Shown: in pieces, positions 32,310 to 40,007 of the stretch
Layout: each line of letters starts with the position of its first letter
Position numbering within the stretch: position 1 is the stretch's first letter
Origin: Agromyces mediolanus
GTDB lineage: Bacteria; Actinomycetota; Actinomycetes; Actinomycetales; Microbacteriaceae
DNA: 64,000 nucleotides
NCBI RefSeq assembly: GCF_023715325.1
Contig: NZ_JAMBNX010000002.1
Coordinates: 62,001 to 126,000 of the forward strand
Reading direction: 5' to 3'
The notes under the pieces: generated by a model
Told to the model about the DNA's origin: nothing
What the model saw: the letters and a program-made list of their open reading frames with translations, nothing else
The model's database searches: none
Program-made: the position numbers and the translations under genes

Positions 32310-33709
32310 TGACCCTCCCCGCACTCCGTGTCGCGATCGTCGGCGCCGGCCCCGCCGGCGTCTACGCGGGCAATCTCCTGCGCGCGGCCGTCGCCGAGGC
32401 CGGCGGCTCGGTCGCGATCGACCTCTTCGAGTCGCTGCCCGCCCCGTACGGGCTCATCCGGTACGGCGTCGCGCCGGACCATCCGCGCATCAAGGGCATC
32501 GTCGCCTCCCTGCACGAGATGCTCGACGAACCCGGGATCCGATTCCTCGGCAACGTCGAGATCGGCCGCGACCTCGGCCTGGACGAACTGCACGCGCGCT
32601 ACCACGCGGTGATCCTCGCGACGGGCGCGATCCGCGACGCCGCGCTCGAGCTTCCCGGCATCGGCCTGCCCGGCTCCTACGGCGCGGCCGACTTCGTCGC
32701 CTGGTACGACGGGCACCCCGACGTGCCGCGCGAGTGGCCGCTCGAGGCGCGCGAGGTGGCGGTGATCGGCAACGGCAACGTCGCGCTCGACGTCGCCCGC
32801 ATCCTCGCGAAGCATCCCGTCGACCTGCGCAGCACCGAGGTGCCGGCGAACGTGCTCGCCGGCCTCGACGCCTCGCCCGTCACCGACGTGCACGTCTTCG
32901 GCCGTCGCGGGCCCGCCGACGTCAAGTTCACCCCGATCGAGCTTCGCGAACTCGGCGAGGTGCCGGGCGTGGACATCGTGCTCGACGAGGCGGACTTCGT
33001 CGCCGAGGACGCGCTCGCCGCGGCGGGCGAAATTCCCGCGGGTCGCACGAACCAGGTGAAGATCATGCTCCGCACCCTGAACTCGTGGCGCGGTCGCAGC
33101 ACCGGTGCGCCGCGCCGCCTGCACCTGCACTTCCATCACGTCCCGCTCGAGGTGCTCGGCGCCGAGCGGGTCGAGGGCGTGCGCTTCGCGCGCACCGAGG
33201 TGCGTGCCGACGGGGTGGTGCGGCCCAGCGGGGAGCTCCGCGACGTCGCCGTGGGCGCCGTGTACCGCGCGGTCGGCTACTTCGGCTCGCCGGTCTCGGG
33301 CGCGCCCTTCGACGCGTCGCGCGGCGTCGTGCCGAACGAGGCGGGGCGCGTTCAGGACGGGCGGGGCGAGGCCGTGCCGGGCCTCTACGCCACCGGATGG
33401 ATCAAGCGCGGCCCGGTCGGCCTCATCGGCCACACGAAGAGCGACGCGATGGAGACCGTCGCGAACCTCGTGGCGGACGCGGCCGCCGGGCGGCTGCCGG
33501 CTCCCGTGGTGGCGGATGCCGAGGCGGAGGTGCTGGACCTGCTCGACGCCCGCGGCGTGGAGCCCACGAGCTGGGCGGGCTGGCTCGCCCTCGACGCGCA
33601 CGAACGCGGTCTCGGCGAGGCCGACCGGTACCCGCGCGAGCGGGTCAAGCTCGTGCCGCGGGAGGCGCAGGTGCGCGTCTCACGGGAGGGCGCGCTCGCC
33701 CCGCGGTGA
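32309..33709 (+). CDS. Ferredoxin/adrenodoxin-type NADP reductase (FprA-like)
   Basis: 466-residue flavoprotein. FAD motif VAIVGAGPAGVYAGNLL at 8-24, the family segment APYGLIRYGVAPDHPRIK, NADPH motif VAVIGNGNVALDVARIL, and C-terminal GLYATGWIKRGPVGLIGHTKSDA, as in mycobacterial FprA and adrenodoxin reductases. At the end of the sulfate operon it can pass electrons from NADPH to a ferredoxin for sulfite reductase; that role is inferred from context. The ferredoxin itself is not encoded here. Confidence 0.92.
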   Translation: MTLPALRVAIVGAGPAGVYAGNLLRAAVAEAGGSVAIDLFESLPAPYGLIRYGVAPDHPRIKGIVASLHEMLDEPGIRFLGNVEIGRDLGLDELHARYHAVILATGAIRDAALELPGIGLPGSYGAADFVAWYDGHPDVPREWPLEAREVAVIGNGNVALDVARILAKHPVDLRSTEVPANVLAGLDASPVTDVHVFGRRGPADVKFTPIELRELGEVPGVDIVLDEADFVAEDALAAAGEIPAGRTNQVKIMLRTLNSWRGRSTGAPRRLHLHFHHVPLEVLGAERVEGVRFARTEVRADGVVRPSGELRDVAVGAVYRAVGYFGSPVSGAPFDASRGVVPNEAGRVQDGRGEAVPGLYATGWIKRGPVGLIGHTKSDAMETVANLVADAAAGRLPAPVVADAEAEVLDLLDARGVEPTSWAGWLALDAHERGLGEADRYPRERVKLVPREAQVRVSREGALAPR

Positions 33710-33724
33710 CGGCGCGCGCCGGCC

Positions 33725-35104
33725 TCAGAGCACCGCCGAGGACTCGAGGCCCGCCTCGTCGAAGTCGACGTCGCGGGTCTCCTTCGAGACGAGCAGCGCG
33801 ATGAGCGTCAGCACCCCCATCACCGAGAGGTAGATGCCGACCCAGAACGGGCTGCCGCCGCCGGCCTGCCAGAGCGCCACGGCGATGAACGGCGCGACCG
33901 CCGCACCGAGGATCGACGAGACGTTGTAGGAGATGCCCGAGCCCGTGTACCGCACGTTCGTCGGGAACAGCTCCGGAAGCAGCGCCCCCATCGGGCCGAA
34001 GGTCATGCCCATGAGCGCGAAGCCCACGACGAGCCAGGCCATCACCCCGGCGAAGCCGGCCGAGAGCAGCGGCACCCAGACGAGGCCGAACACGATGATG
34101 CCGAGCGTCACCCAGATCAGGGTGCGGCGGCGGCCCCAGCGGTCGGCCCACGGGCCGGACAGCAGGGTGAAGACGCCGAAGAAGAGCACGCCGCCGATGA
34201 GCATCAGCACGAAGGTGTTGTACGAGTAGCCGAGGCCCGGCAGCGCGCCGTCGGCGGCTTCGACGGGCGCCCGCCCATAGCTCAGCGAGAACGTCGTCAT
34301 CAGGTAGAAGAGCACGTAGGTGGCGAGCATGAAGAAGGTGCCGAGGATCAGCTGACGCCAGTGGGTGCGGAACACCGTCGCGAGCGGCAGACGCTGGATG
34401 CGGCCCTGCTTCTCGGCCTTCGAGAACGCGGTCGACTCGACGAGTCGCAGCCGCACCCAGAGGCCGACGGCGACCATCACGATCGAGAACAGGAACGGGA
34501 TGCGCCAACCCCAGTCGAGGAAGGCCTGGGAGGGCATCGAGGGGTCGTCGGAGGGCAGGGCCGCGGCGATGATGAGGAACAGGCCGTTCGCGATGATGAA
34601 GCCGATCGGTGCACCGAGCTGGGGGAAGGTGCCGTACCAGGCGCGCTTGCCCTTCGGGGCGTTCTCGGTCGCGACGAGCGCCGCCCCCGACCACTCGCCG
34701 CCGAGGGCGAAGCCCTGCGCGATGCGGAGGATGACGAGGAGCAGCGGCGCGAACCAGCCGACCACGTCGTACGTCGGCAGCACGCCGATCAGGAAGGTCG
34801 CGATGCCCATGGTGAGCAGCGCGCCGACGAGGGTCGCCTTGCGGCCGATCTTGTCGCCGAGGTGCCCGAAGACGACCGCGCCGAGGGGGCGGGCGACCAT
34901 GGCCGCGCCGAACACGGCGAAGGAGGAGAGCAGCGCGGTGGTCGCGTCGCCGGTCGGGAAGAACAGGTGCGGGAAGACGAGGACCGCCGCGGTCGCATAG
35001 ACGTAGAAGTCGTAGAACTCGATCGTCGTGCCGATGAGGCTGGCGAGGATGACCCGGCTGCGCGGATTGGCCGGCGCGGCGGGGGCGGTCGATGGGGCTG
35101 ACAT
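33725..35104 (-). CDS. MFS transporter, metabolite:H+ symporter (MHS) family
   Basis: 459 residues, 12 membrane segments. MHS hallmarks: SLIGTTIEFYDFYVYATAAVLVF at the start, then VARPLGAVVFGHLGDKIGRKATL (motif A), RIAQGFALGGEWSGAALVATENAP, and GPWADRWGRRRTLIWV in the second half. Related proteins take up shikimate, ketoglutarate, proline/betaine or citrate with protons. It stands alone, converging on the fprA-like gene, with 230 bases to the divergent DUF2269 gene. Substrate not predictable. Confidence 0.9.
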   Translation of the reverse strand: MSAPSTAPAAPANPRSRVILASLIGTTIEFYDFYVYATAAVLVFPHLFFPTGDATTALLSSFAVFGAAMVARPLGAVVFGHLGDKIGRKATLVGALLTMGIATFLIGVLPTYDVVGWFAPLLLVILRIAQGFALGGEWSGAALVATENAPKGKRAWYGTFPQLGAPIGFIIANGLFLIIAAALPSDDPSMPSQAFLDWGWRIPFLFSIVMVAVGLWVRLRLVESTAFSKAEKQGRIQRLPLATVFRTHWRQLILGTFFMLATYVLFYLMTTFSLSYGRAPVEAADGALPGLGYSYNTFVLMLIGGVLFFGVFTLLSGPWADRWGRRRTLIWVTLGIIVFGLVWVPLLSAGFAGVMAWLVVGFALMGMTFGPMGALLPELFPTNVRYTGSGISYNVSSILGAAVAPFIAVALWQAGGGSPFWVGIYLSVMGVLTLIALLVSKETRDVDFDEAGLESSAVL

Positions 35105-35334
35105 GCTGCAGAGACTCCGTGCGGTTCGAGGCCCCGCGGACTGGCGTCGGTCTGGCGTCGGTTCCGCTGGTGGCGGGGTGATCTGCTGCTTGTGGCAACC
35201 CGAAAACCTTACGCGCGAGCGGCCCGCGCGGCGGCTCTGCTGCGACGAACGGTCGGATCCGGGCGACGAGCGGTGCGCGGCGCGTCAATCGAAGGTTCGA
35301 AGCGGGGCACATGCCGCCTCGTTAGGCTAGGGGC

Positions 35335-35796
35335 ATGGACACCATCTTCACCGTTCTGCACGTCGTCACCGCGGTCTTCATCGTCGGGCCGATGGCGATC
35401 ATCCCGATGACGGCGATGCGGGCGGTGCGCGCGGGCAACGCCGCGCAGGTCCGCGTGCTCGCGAAGTCGACGACGATCTTCAGCTGGCTCTCGCTCATCG
35501 TCTTCGTGCTCGGCTTCGGCGTCATGGGCATGGCCGACGAGAAGTACGGCCTCAGCTTCACGACGCCGTGGATCCTCTGGTCGATCATCCTCTACGTCAT
35601 CGCCTTCGCCCTCAGCGTCTTCCTCGTCGTCCCGGCGATGAACAAGGCCGCCGACGCGCTCGAGGCGAGCGCCGCCGCGAGCGCGGGTGGCGCCGTGGCC
35701 GCCGAGAAGTCCGGCTACCCGGCGATCGCCGCGGGAAGCGGCATCGTGTCGCTCCTCCTCGTCGTCGTTGTCGTGCTCATGGTCTGGAAGCCGTAG
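35335..35796 (+). CDS. DUF2269-type membrane protein
   Basis: 153 residues with four predicted membrane helices (TIFTVLHVVTAVFIVGPMAII, FSWLSLIVFVLGFGVMGMA, ILWSIILYVIAFALSVFLVV, GSGIVSLLLVVVVVLMVW) and short polar loops. The conserved histidine in the first helix is typical of the DUF2269 family, whose function is unknown. A TAGGCT -10 box (35323-35328) lies exactly six bases before ATG, implying a leaderless mRNA. A 17-bp hairpin follows the stop. Confidence 0.82.
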   Translation: MDTIFTVLHVVTAVFIVGPMAIIPMTAMRAVRAGNAAQVRVLAKSTTIFSWLSLIVFVLGFGVMGMADEKYGLSFTTPWILWSIILYVIAFALSVFLVVPAMNKAADALEASAAASAGGAVAAEKSGYPAIAAGSGIVSLLLVVVVVLMVWKP

Positions 35797-35813
35797 CGCA
35801 CCCTGCACCACGC

Positions 35814-35851
35814 CGAAGCGCCTCGGAACCGACCGGTTCCGAGGCGCTTCG
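35814..35851. terminator. 17-bp hairpin after DUF2269 gene
   Basis: Perfect stem 35814-35830 with 35835-35851 and a four-base loop. Its right arm is also part of the left repeat of the island (35831-35887). Confidence 0.75.
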
Positions 35852-35887
35852 TCGTCGCGGGCGAGACCCCGGCTACGCGCCGGCGAG
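35831..35887. repeat. Left flanking direct repeat of the island (DR-L)
   Basis: Two blocks, 21 bases (35831-35851) and 17 bases (35871-35887), match 37505-37525 (one mismatch) and 37547-37563 (exact). The intervening gaps are 19 and 21 bases. The second block equals the last codons and stop of ribH. Confidence 0.82.
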
Positions 35888-35902
35888 TGCCAGCATCTCG
35901 GT

Positions 35903-35944
35903 TGACCATGACCATGACCATGACCATGACCATGACCATGACCA
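35903..35944. repeat. Hexanucleotide microsatellite (TGACCA)x7
   Basis: Seven perfect copies of TGACCA in tandem. In one plus frame they read (His-Asp)n and on the minus strand (Met-Val)n, but neither frame has a convincing gene around it. Confidence 0.95.
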
Positions 35945-36002
35945 TGATCGCGATCGGGGGTGCCTCGGTCCTGAGCGCTTGCGCCCACCTACGTGCAACA
36001 CC

Positions 36003-36067
36003 GACGCCCGGTGGCAACAAAACGGATGCCCGGTTGTAACAAAACTGAGTGCCGTGGAAACAACCCT
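36003..36067 (+). repeat. Three degenerate 22-bp tandem units upstream of the secreted-protein gene
   Basis: Units at 36003, 36025 and 36047 share the pattern G-x-G-CCCGGT-x3-AACAAAAC (third copy weaker); a fourth, poorer copy may start at 35981. They lie 50-115 bases before the start at 36119, a promoter-like position. Confidence 0.6.
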
Positions 36068-36118
36068 CTCGAGAGCCGTGACATACGGTTCCATGGAGAC
36101 AGAATCGGGTGAGCAACG

Positions 36119-36769
36119 TTGAATAGAGCGAAACTTAGTACCTTGGCCTGCACTCTTGCGACCGGTTTGTTGGTTTTCCCCGTGGGCGGGCCCGCAAATG
36201 CCATTGAACCTCAGGGCGAGGCCGATCCGGCGAGCCTGAGTGATGGAACGAGCATCCTGATCCCGGTCGCTTTCGACGCCGAAATCGCGAGTCAGCACGG
36301 ATACGAGCTCCGATGGGATGGGTCCGGCGCGGCATACTCGGTACCGAAGACAAACGCCGAGAACGATTTCACCGACAGCGCATTCCTCGGAATGCTCGAC
36401 GCGGACAATAACGTGATCGATGGTCAGCGAGGCGCTGTGGCGCGCGGGACGGTCTGGGGCAACTGCGGCACTTCCTCGTTCGACTTCACAGCAGGAAATT
36501 CACAGTTCAAGACCAGCTATTCGATCGCTCCGAACTACGGGGCGCCGATCAGTCACGATTGGACCGTGACGGTTACGACCACCGGAATGGGGGGTCAGTC
36601 TGGCTGGTACGACCTGTCGGGCCTCCCGTCGTGGGGCAGCCCGTCGTGGAGTGCGACGCGAGCGGTTACCCAGAACTACACCGGCCACGCGAACGGAGTT
36701 GCGAGCGGTGAAGTCCTCGTCACCTCTGGCACCATCTGCAATTCGGGGAACCCCGCCGATAGCTATTGA
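36119..36769 (+). CDS. Secreted protein of unknown function (island cargo)
   Basis: 216 residues, TTG start. Sec signal peptide at 1-28 (LACTLATGLLVFPVGGPANA, cleavage ANA-I). The mature part is about 188 residues, rich in Ser, Gly, Thr, Asn and Trp, with only two cysteines (GNCGTSSF and GTICNSG), which could form one disulfide. Several Trp-bearing motifs (SHDWTVTV, SGWYDLSGLPSWGSPSW) suggest an all-beta extracellular fold. I do not recognise a family. Codon use is much less GC-biased than neighbouring genes, consistent with acquisition. A clear factor-independent terminator follows. The TTG start is set by the signal peptide; no strong ribosome-binding site precedes it. Confidence 0.7.
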   Translation: MNRAKLSTLACTLATGLLVFPVGGPANAIEPQGEADPASLSDGTSILIPVAFDAEIASQHGYELRWDGSGAAYSVPKTNAENDFTDSAFLGMLDADNNVIDGQRGAVARGTVWGNCGTSSFDFTAGNSQFKTSYSIAPNYGAPISHDWTVTVTTTGMGGQSGWYDLSGLPSWGSPSWSATRAVTQNYTGHANGVASGEVLVTSGTICNSGNPADSY

Positions 36770-36774
36770 TGGCG

Positions 36775-36807
36775 ATGGGGTGGCCCAGGCGGGCCACCCC
36801 ATTCTTT
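36775..36807 (+). terminator. Rho-independent terminator after the secreted-protein gene
   Basis: 12-bp perfect stem (ATGGGGTGGCCC at 36775-36786 with 36791-36802), four-base loop, followed by TCTTT. The only terminator in the window with a T-tract, in line with foreign origin. Confidence 0.85.
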
Positions 36808-36825
36808 ACCTGCGCCTCGGACAAC

Positions 36826-37413
36826 TTACGCGCGGACTCGGATGTGGTCCGCGATCGCCGTCTTGTAGTCTCCCGCCCTTGCCCTGAGATCTGCACTCAC
36901 GATCAGGGTGTCGTGGCCGATGTCCCAGACGTCCTCTGTGGACGTTGGCTGAATGAACACAGTCAGGTGGAACGGCCGCGCCGCGCGGCCGAGGAGTATC
37001 TCCGCTTCCTGGACAAGCTCTAGATACAGGAAATCAGGCGTTGACGCGGCGTCACGACTTGCGCGGTGTTCCGCTCTCCAAGCCATCATGTCGTCGGCAA
37101 TCGATGGTTCGAGCTGTCGCACCACGGCACGAAGCTCTGGGTCTCCTGGGAGATCTTCCGTGCGGAGAGGCCAGGTTCCATACGCTTCCGACTCGCCACG
37201 AAGACGATCCCACCAGACCCACCATTCGGCGACCGCTTGAGTAGAAGCCGAACTCACGGCGCGTCCAGACCCCCTTCGCGGGCCGTGGACTACTGGAATC
37301 CGAGTCGTGTCTGTGGAATGGTCGACACGGCTCTTGACCCAGAGTGCGAGGAGCGTCGCCCCGGGGCCATCGCTTTCGGACACGTGCCACGACTCTCTGC
37401 CCATCGGATGCAT
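36826..37413 (-). CDS. Hypothetical protein (island cargo)
   Basis: 195 residues, no recognised domain, no signal peptide or membrane segment. Central Trp-rich patch AEWWVWWDRLRGESEAYGTWPL and an acidic/helical part (EPSIADDMMAWRAEHRAS, FLYLELVQEAEILLGRAA) followed by short strands (LTVFIQPTSTEDVWDIGHDTLIV). It is convergent with the secreted-protein gene and shares the island's lower GC. A -35/-10 promoter with the -10 box six bases before ATG 37413 supports both expression and the start. It could be a cytoplasmic partner (for example immunity) of the secreted protein, but that rests on adjacency only. Confidence 0.65.
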   Translation of the reverse strand: MHPMGRESWHVSESDGPGATLLALWVKSRVDHSTDTTRIPVVHGPRRGSGRAVSSASTQAVAEWWVWWDRLRGESEAYGTWPLRTEDLPGDPELRAVVRQLEPSIADDMMAWRAEHRASRDAASTPDFLYLELVQEAEILLGRAARPFHLTVFIQPTSTEDVWDIGHDTLIVSADLRARAGDYKTAIADHIRVRA

Positions 37414-37419
37414 GTGTCA

Positions 37420-37447
37420 ACGCTATGCCGGGTAAAAGGGGTCGCAA
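37420..37447 (-). promoter_or_regulatory. Promoter of the island hypothetical gene
   Basis: Minus-strand TTGCGA (37442-37447), 16-base spacer, TAGCGT (37420-37425), then six bases to the ATG at 37413. Leaderless arrangement. Confidence 0.6.
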
Positions 37448-37504
37448 AAGGGGGAAACGCAGAAAAGATGCGAGTTGGCATGCATGTTGCGTAGTGCCTT
37501 GTCA

Positions 37505-37563
37505 GACCGGTTCCGAGACGCTTCGCGGTGCAGGGCGGATGCCGCGGGCTACGCGCCGGCGAG
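37505..37563. repeat. Right flanking direct repeat of the island (DR-R)
   Basis: Counterpart of 35831-35887 (blocks 37505-37525 and 37547-37563). It contains the true ribH stop (37549-37551) and half of a terminator stem. Confidence 0.82.
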
Positions 37564-38037
37564 CCCGCGGAGGACGCGCGCGGTCGCGATCGCGGCTTCG
37601 GCGGCCTCGCGTCCCTTGTCTTCCTTCGAGCCGGGGAGCCCGGCGCGGTCGAGGCCCTGACGCTCGTCGTCGAGGGTGAGCACCCCGAAGCCGACGGGCT
37701 TGCCCGTGTCGAGCGCGACCCGGGTGAGGCCGTCGGTCGCCGCCGCCGACACGTACTCGAAGTGCGGGGTGCCGCCGCGGATGATGACGCCGAGGGCGAC
37801 CACCGCGTCGGCGCCGGCCTCGAGCGCCGCCTTCGCGACTACGGGCAGCTCGAAGCTGCCGGGCACGCGCACCAGACGGTGGTCGGCACCGGCCGCGTCG
37901 AGGGTGCGCGTGGCGCCGGCGATCAGCCCGTCGGTGATCTCGTCGTGCCAGCTGCCGGCGACGACGACGATCTCGAGGCCGGAGCCGTCGAGGTCGAGGT
38001 GCGAGCTGTCGAGGTTGGGGGAGCCGGCTCCGCTCAT
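37549..38037 (-). CDS. ribH: 6,7-dimethyl-8-ribityllumazine synthase
   Basis: Condenses 5-amino-6-ribitylamino-uracil with 3,4-dihydroxy-2-butanone 4-phosphate, the penultimate riboflavin step; forms a hollow icosahedral or pentameric assembly. 162 residues. Landmarks: [63 protein letters not shown] (catalytic His in the GGTPHFEY motif), and [20 protein letters not shown]. Last gene of the rib operon; start overlaps the ribBA stop by four bases. Its 3' end is duplicated 1.68 kb downstream on the far side of the island. Confidence 0.97.
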   Translation of the reverse strand: MSGAGSPNLDSSHLDLDGSGLEIVVVAGSWHDEITDGLIAGATRTLDAAGADHRLVRVPGSFELPVVAKAALEAGADAVVALGVIIRGGTPHFEYVSAAATDGLTRVALDTGKPVGFGVLTLDDERQGLDRAGLPGSKEDKGREAAEAAIATARVLRGLAGA

Positions 38038-39347
38038 GATGCGTGTCCTTCCAGGAGTGCCTCAGCCGCGGCATCCGCGAGCTGCTGTTCGTCGATCTGG
38101 TGCCCCATCCGGGCGGCCTTGGTCTCGAGGTAGCGCTGATTGCCGCGCCCGACCCCGACGACGAGCGGCAGCCGCTCGGCGACGTCGACGCCGTGCTCGG
38201 CGAGCTGGCGCACCTTCTCGGGGTTGTTCGTCAGCAGGCGCACGCGCGCCACGCCGAGCTCGGCGAGGATGGCGCTCGCCGCGCCGTAGTCCCGCGCGTC
38301 GGCCGGGAGGCCGAGCGCGACGTTCGCGTCGAGGGTGTCGAGGCCGTCCTCCTGCAGGCGGTACGCCCGCAACTTGTTGATGAGGCCGATGCCCCGGCCC
38401 TCGTGCCCGCGGAGGTAGACGACGACGCCGCCCTCGCGCTGGATGATCTCGAGCGCCGCGTCGAGCTGCGGCCCGCACTCGCACTTCAGCGAGCCGAGCG
38501 CCTCGCCGGTCAGGCACTCGGAGTGCACCCGGACGATGGCGCCGCCCTCAGCCGAGGCGGGGTCGCCCGAGATGATCGCGAGGTGGTCGGCGCCCGTCTT
38601 GCGGTCGCGGTAGGCCCGCACGCGGAACTCGCCGAAGCTCGTCGGCAGCAGCGTCTCGACCTCGAAGTCGACGCGCGAGGACTCCGCGATCGCGGGTGCG
38701 GGCGAAGGGGTCGCCGTCGCGGCATCCGTCCCCGCATCGCCGTGCGTGCGCAGCCAGTCGACGAGCGCAGCGACGGTCGTGACCGGCAGCCCCTCCTCCT
38801 CGCCGAGCTCGATGAGGCCCGGCAGCCGCATCATCTCCCCGTCGTCGGCCACGAGCTCGCCGATCACGCCGACGGGGGAGAGGCCGGCGAGCCGCATCAG
38901 GTCGACCGCGGCCTCGGTGTGCCCCGCGCGTTCGCGCACGCCGCCGTCGACGGCGCGGAGCGGCAGGATGTGCCCGGGCCGGATCAGTCGCTCGGGGGTC
39001 GCCTCGGGGTCGGCGAGCACGCGCAGCGTGTGGGCGCGGTCGGCGGCCGAGATGCCGGTGGAGGTGCGGTCGGCCGCATCGACCGAGATCGTGTACGCGG
39101 TGCCGCGGCGGTCCTCGTTGTGCGCGACCATCGGCGGCAGCTGCAGCCGGTCGGCGAAGGCGTTCGGCATGGGGGCGCAGAGGAAGCCGCTCGTGCGGCG
39201 CACCATCCAGGCGATCCACTCCTGCGTCGCGAACTCGGCCGCCATGATGGCGTCGCCCTCGTTCTCGCGCGCCTCGTCGTCGGCGACGATCACGGGCTTG
39301 CCCGCACGCAGCGCGTCGAGGACCTCGGGGATGGTGGCGAGGCTCAT
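38034..39347 (-). CDS. ribBA: Bifunctional 3,4-dihydroxy-2-butanone 4-phosphate synthase / GTP cyclohydrolase II
   Basis: 437 residues. N-terminal Rib[76 protein letters not shown]-terminal RibA with zinc cysteines in [19 protein letters not shown], then [19 protein letters not shown]. The linker between domains is longer than usual ([15 protein letters not shown]). It makes both riboflavin precursors. Start chosen at MSLATIPEV because it overlaps the ribE stop by four bases. Confidence 0.96.
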   Translation of the reverse strand: MSLATIPEVLDALRAGKPVIVADDEARENEGDAIMAAEFATQEWIAWMVRRTSGFLCAPMPNAFADRLQLPPMVAHNEDRRGTAYTISVDAADRTSTGISAADRAHTLRVLADPEATPERLIRPGHILPLRAVDGGVRERAGHTEAAVDLMRLAGLSPVGVIGELVADDGEMMRLPGLIELGEEEGLPVTTVAALVDWLRTHGDAGTDAATATPSPAPAIAESSRVDFEVETLLPTSFGEFRVRAYRDRKTGADHLAIISGDPASAEGGAIVRVHSECLTGEALGSLKCECGPQLDAALEIIQREGGVVVYLRGHEGRGIGLINKLRAYRLQEDGLDTLDANVALGLPADARDYGAASAILAELGVARVRLLTNNPEKVRQLAEHGVDVAERLPLVVGVGRGNQRYLETKAARMGHQIDEQQLADAAAEALLEGHAS

Positions 39348-40006
39348 GCCCGCACCTCCCGCTCGTCCGCGAGGGAGCTCGGCAGTTCGCGTCCCTCGAA
39401 GCGGCGCAGCCGCGCGACGTGGCGCGCGAGGATGTCGGTCTCGATGTTCACGAGGTCGCCGGGCCGCCGCTCGCCGAGGGTCGTCGCCTGCACCGTCTCG
39501 GGGATGAGCGACACCTCGAACCAATGCCCGGCGTCGGGGCCCGCGGCGGTCGTGCCGACCTCGCTCACGGTGAGCGAGACGCCGTCGACGGCGATCGAGC
39601 CCTGGTCGACCACGAGCGGGGCGTGCGCATCGTCGAGGGAGAAGCGCACGACGCGCCAGCCGTCCTCCTGACGGACCTCCAGCACCCGGGCGGTGCCGTC
39701 GATGTGCCCCTGCACGATGTGCCCGCCGAGGCGGTCGCCGACGCGGGCGGCGCGCTCGAGGTTCACGGCGAGCCCTTCGCGGGCGCCGTCGAGGGTGGAG
39801 AGGGCGAGCGTCTGGCCCATCACGTCGGCGGTGAAGCGCTCCGCGTCGAAGTCGACGACGGTGAGGCAGACCCCGGAGACGGCGATCGAGTCGCCGTGCG
39901 CGACGCCCTCGACGGCGAGCGGCCCGCGGACGGTGAGCCGGGCGGCGTCGGCGCCGCGCTCGACGCGCTCGATGCGGCCGAGCTCTTCGATGATGCCGGT
40001 GAACAT
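39344..40006 (-). CDS. ribE: Riboflavin synthase (alpha subunit type)
   Basis: 220 residues with two lumazine-binding barrel repeats. N-terminal MFTGIIEELGRIERVE signature; repeat 1 SIAVSGVCLTVVDF, repeat 2 SIAVDGVSLTVSEV, each ending in a dismutation motif region (GHIVQGHIDGTA between them). It dismutates two lumazines to riboflavin and a pyrimidine. One base separates its start from the ribD stop. Confidence 0.95.
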   Translation of the reverse strand: MFTGIIEELGRIERVERGADAARLTVRGPLAVEGVAHGDSIAVSGVCLTVVDFDAERFTADVMGQTLALSTLDGAREGLAVNLERAARVGDRLGGHIVQGHIDGTARVLEVRQEDGWRVVRFSLDDAHAPLVVDQGSIAVDGVSLTVSEVGTTAAGPDAGHWFEVSLIPETVQATTLGERRPGDLVNIETDILARHVARLRRFEGRELPSSLADEREVRA

Positions 40007-40007
40007 G

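Larger units (their letters stand above)
35888..37504. other. Lower-GC genomic island of 1.6 kb
   Basis: Between the two direct repeats the base composition drops visibly (A/T-rich codons and spacers, unlike all neighbours). The island holds a hexanucleotide tract, a degenerate 22-bp repeat, a gene for a small secreted protein and a convergent orphan gene. The first 230 bases (35888-36118) contain no gene I can support. No integrase or transposase was seen. Confidence 0.7.

Noticed and set aside
35715..36116. Minus-strand frame with a (Met-Val)n run, possible membrane peptide
   Set aside because: No promoter or ribosome-binding site and it runs into the DUF2269 coding region; low-complexity product of the hexanucleotide.
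35568..36122. Plus-strand frame with a (His-Asp)7 run that could look like a metal-binding protein
   Set aside because: It begins inside the DUF2269 gene, runs through its terminator and has no independent start signal. The His-Asp run is just the microsatellite.
35888..37504. Island considered as an insertion sequence or integron cassette
   Set aside because: No transposase or integrase, no terminal inverted repeats and no attC-like site seen; only direct repeats of native sequence flank it.
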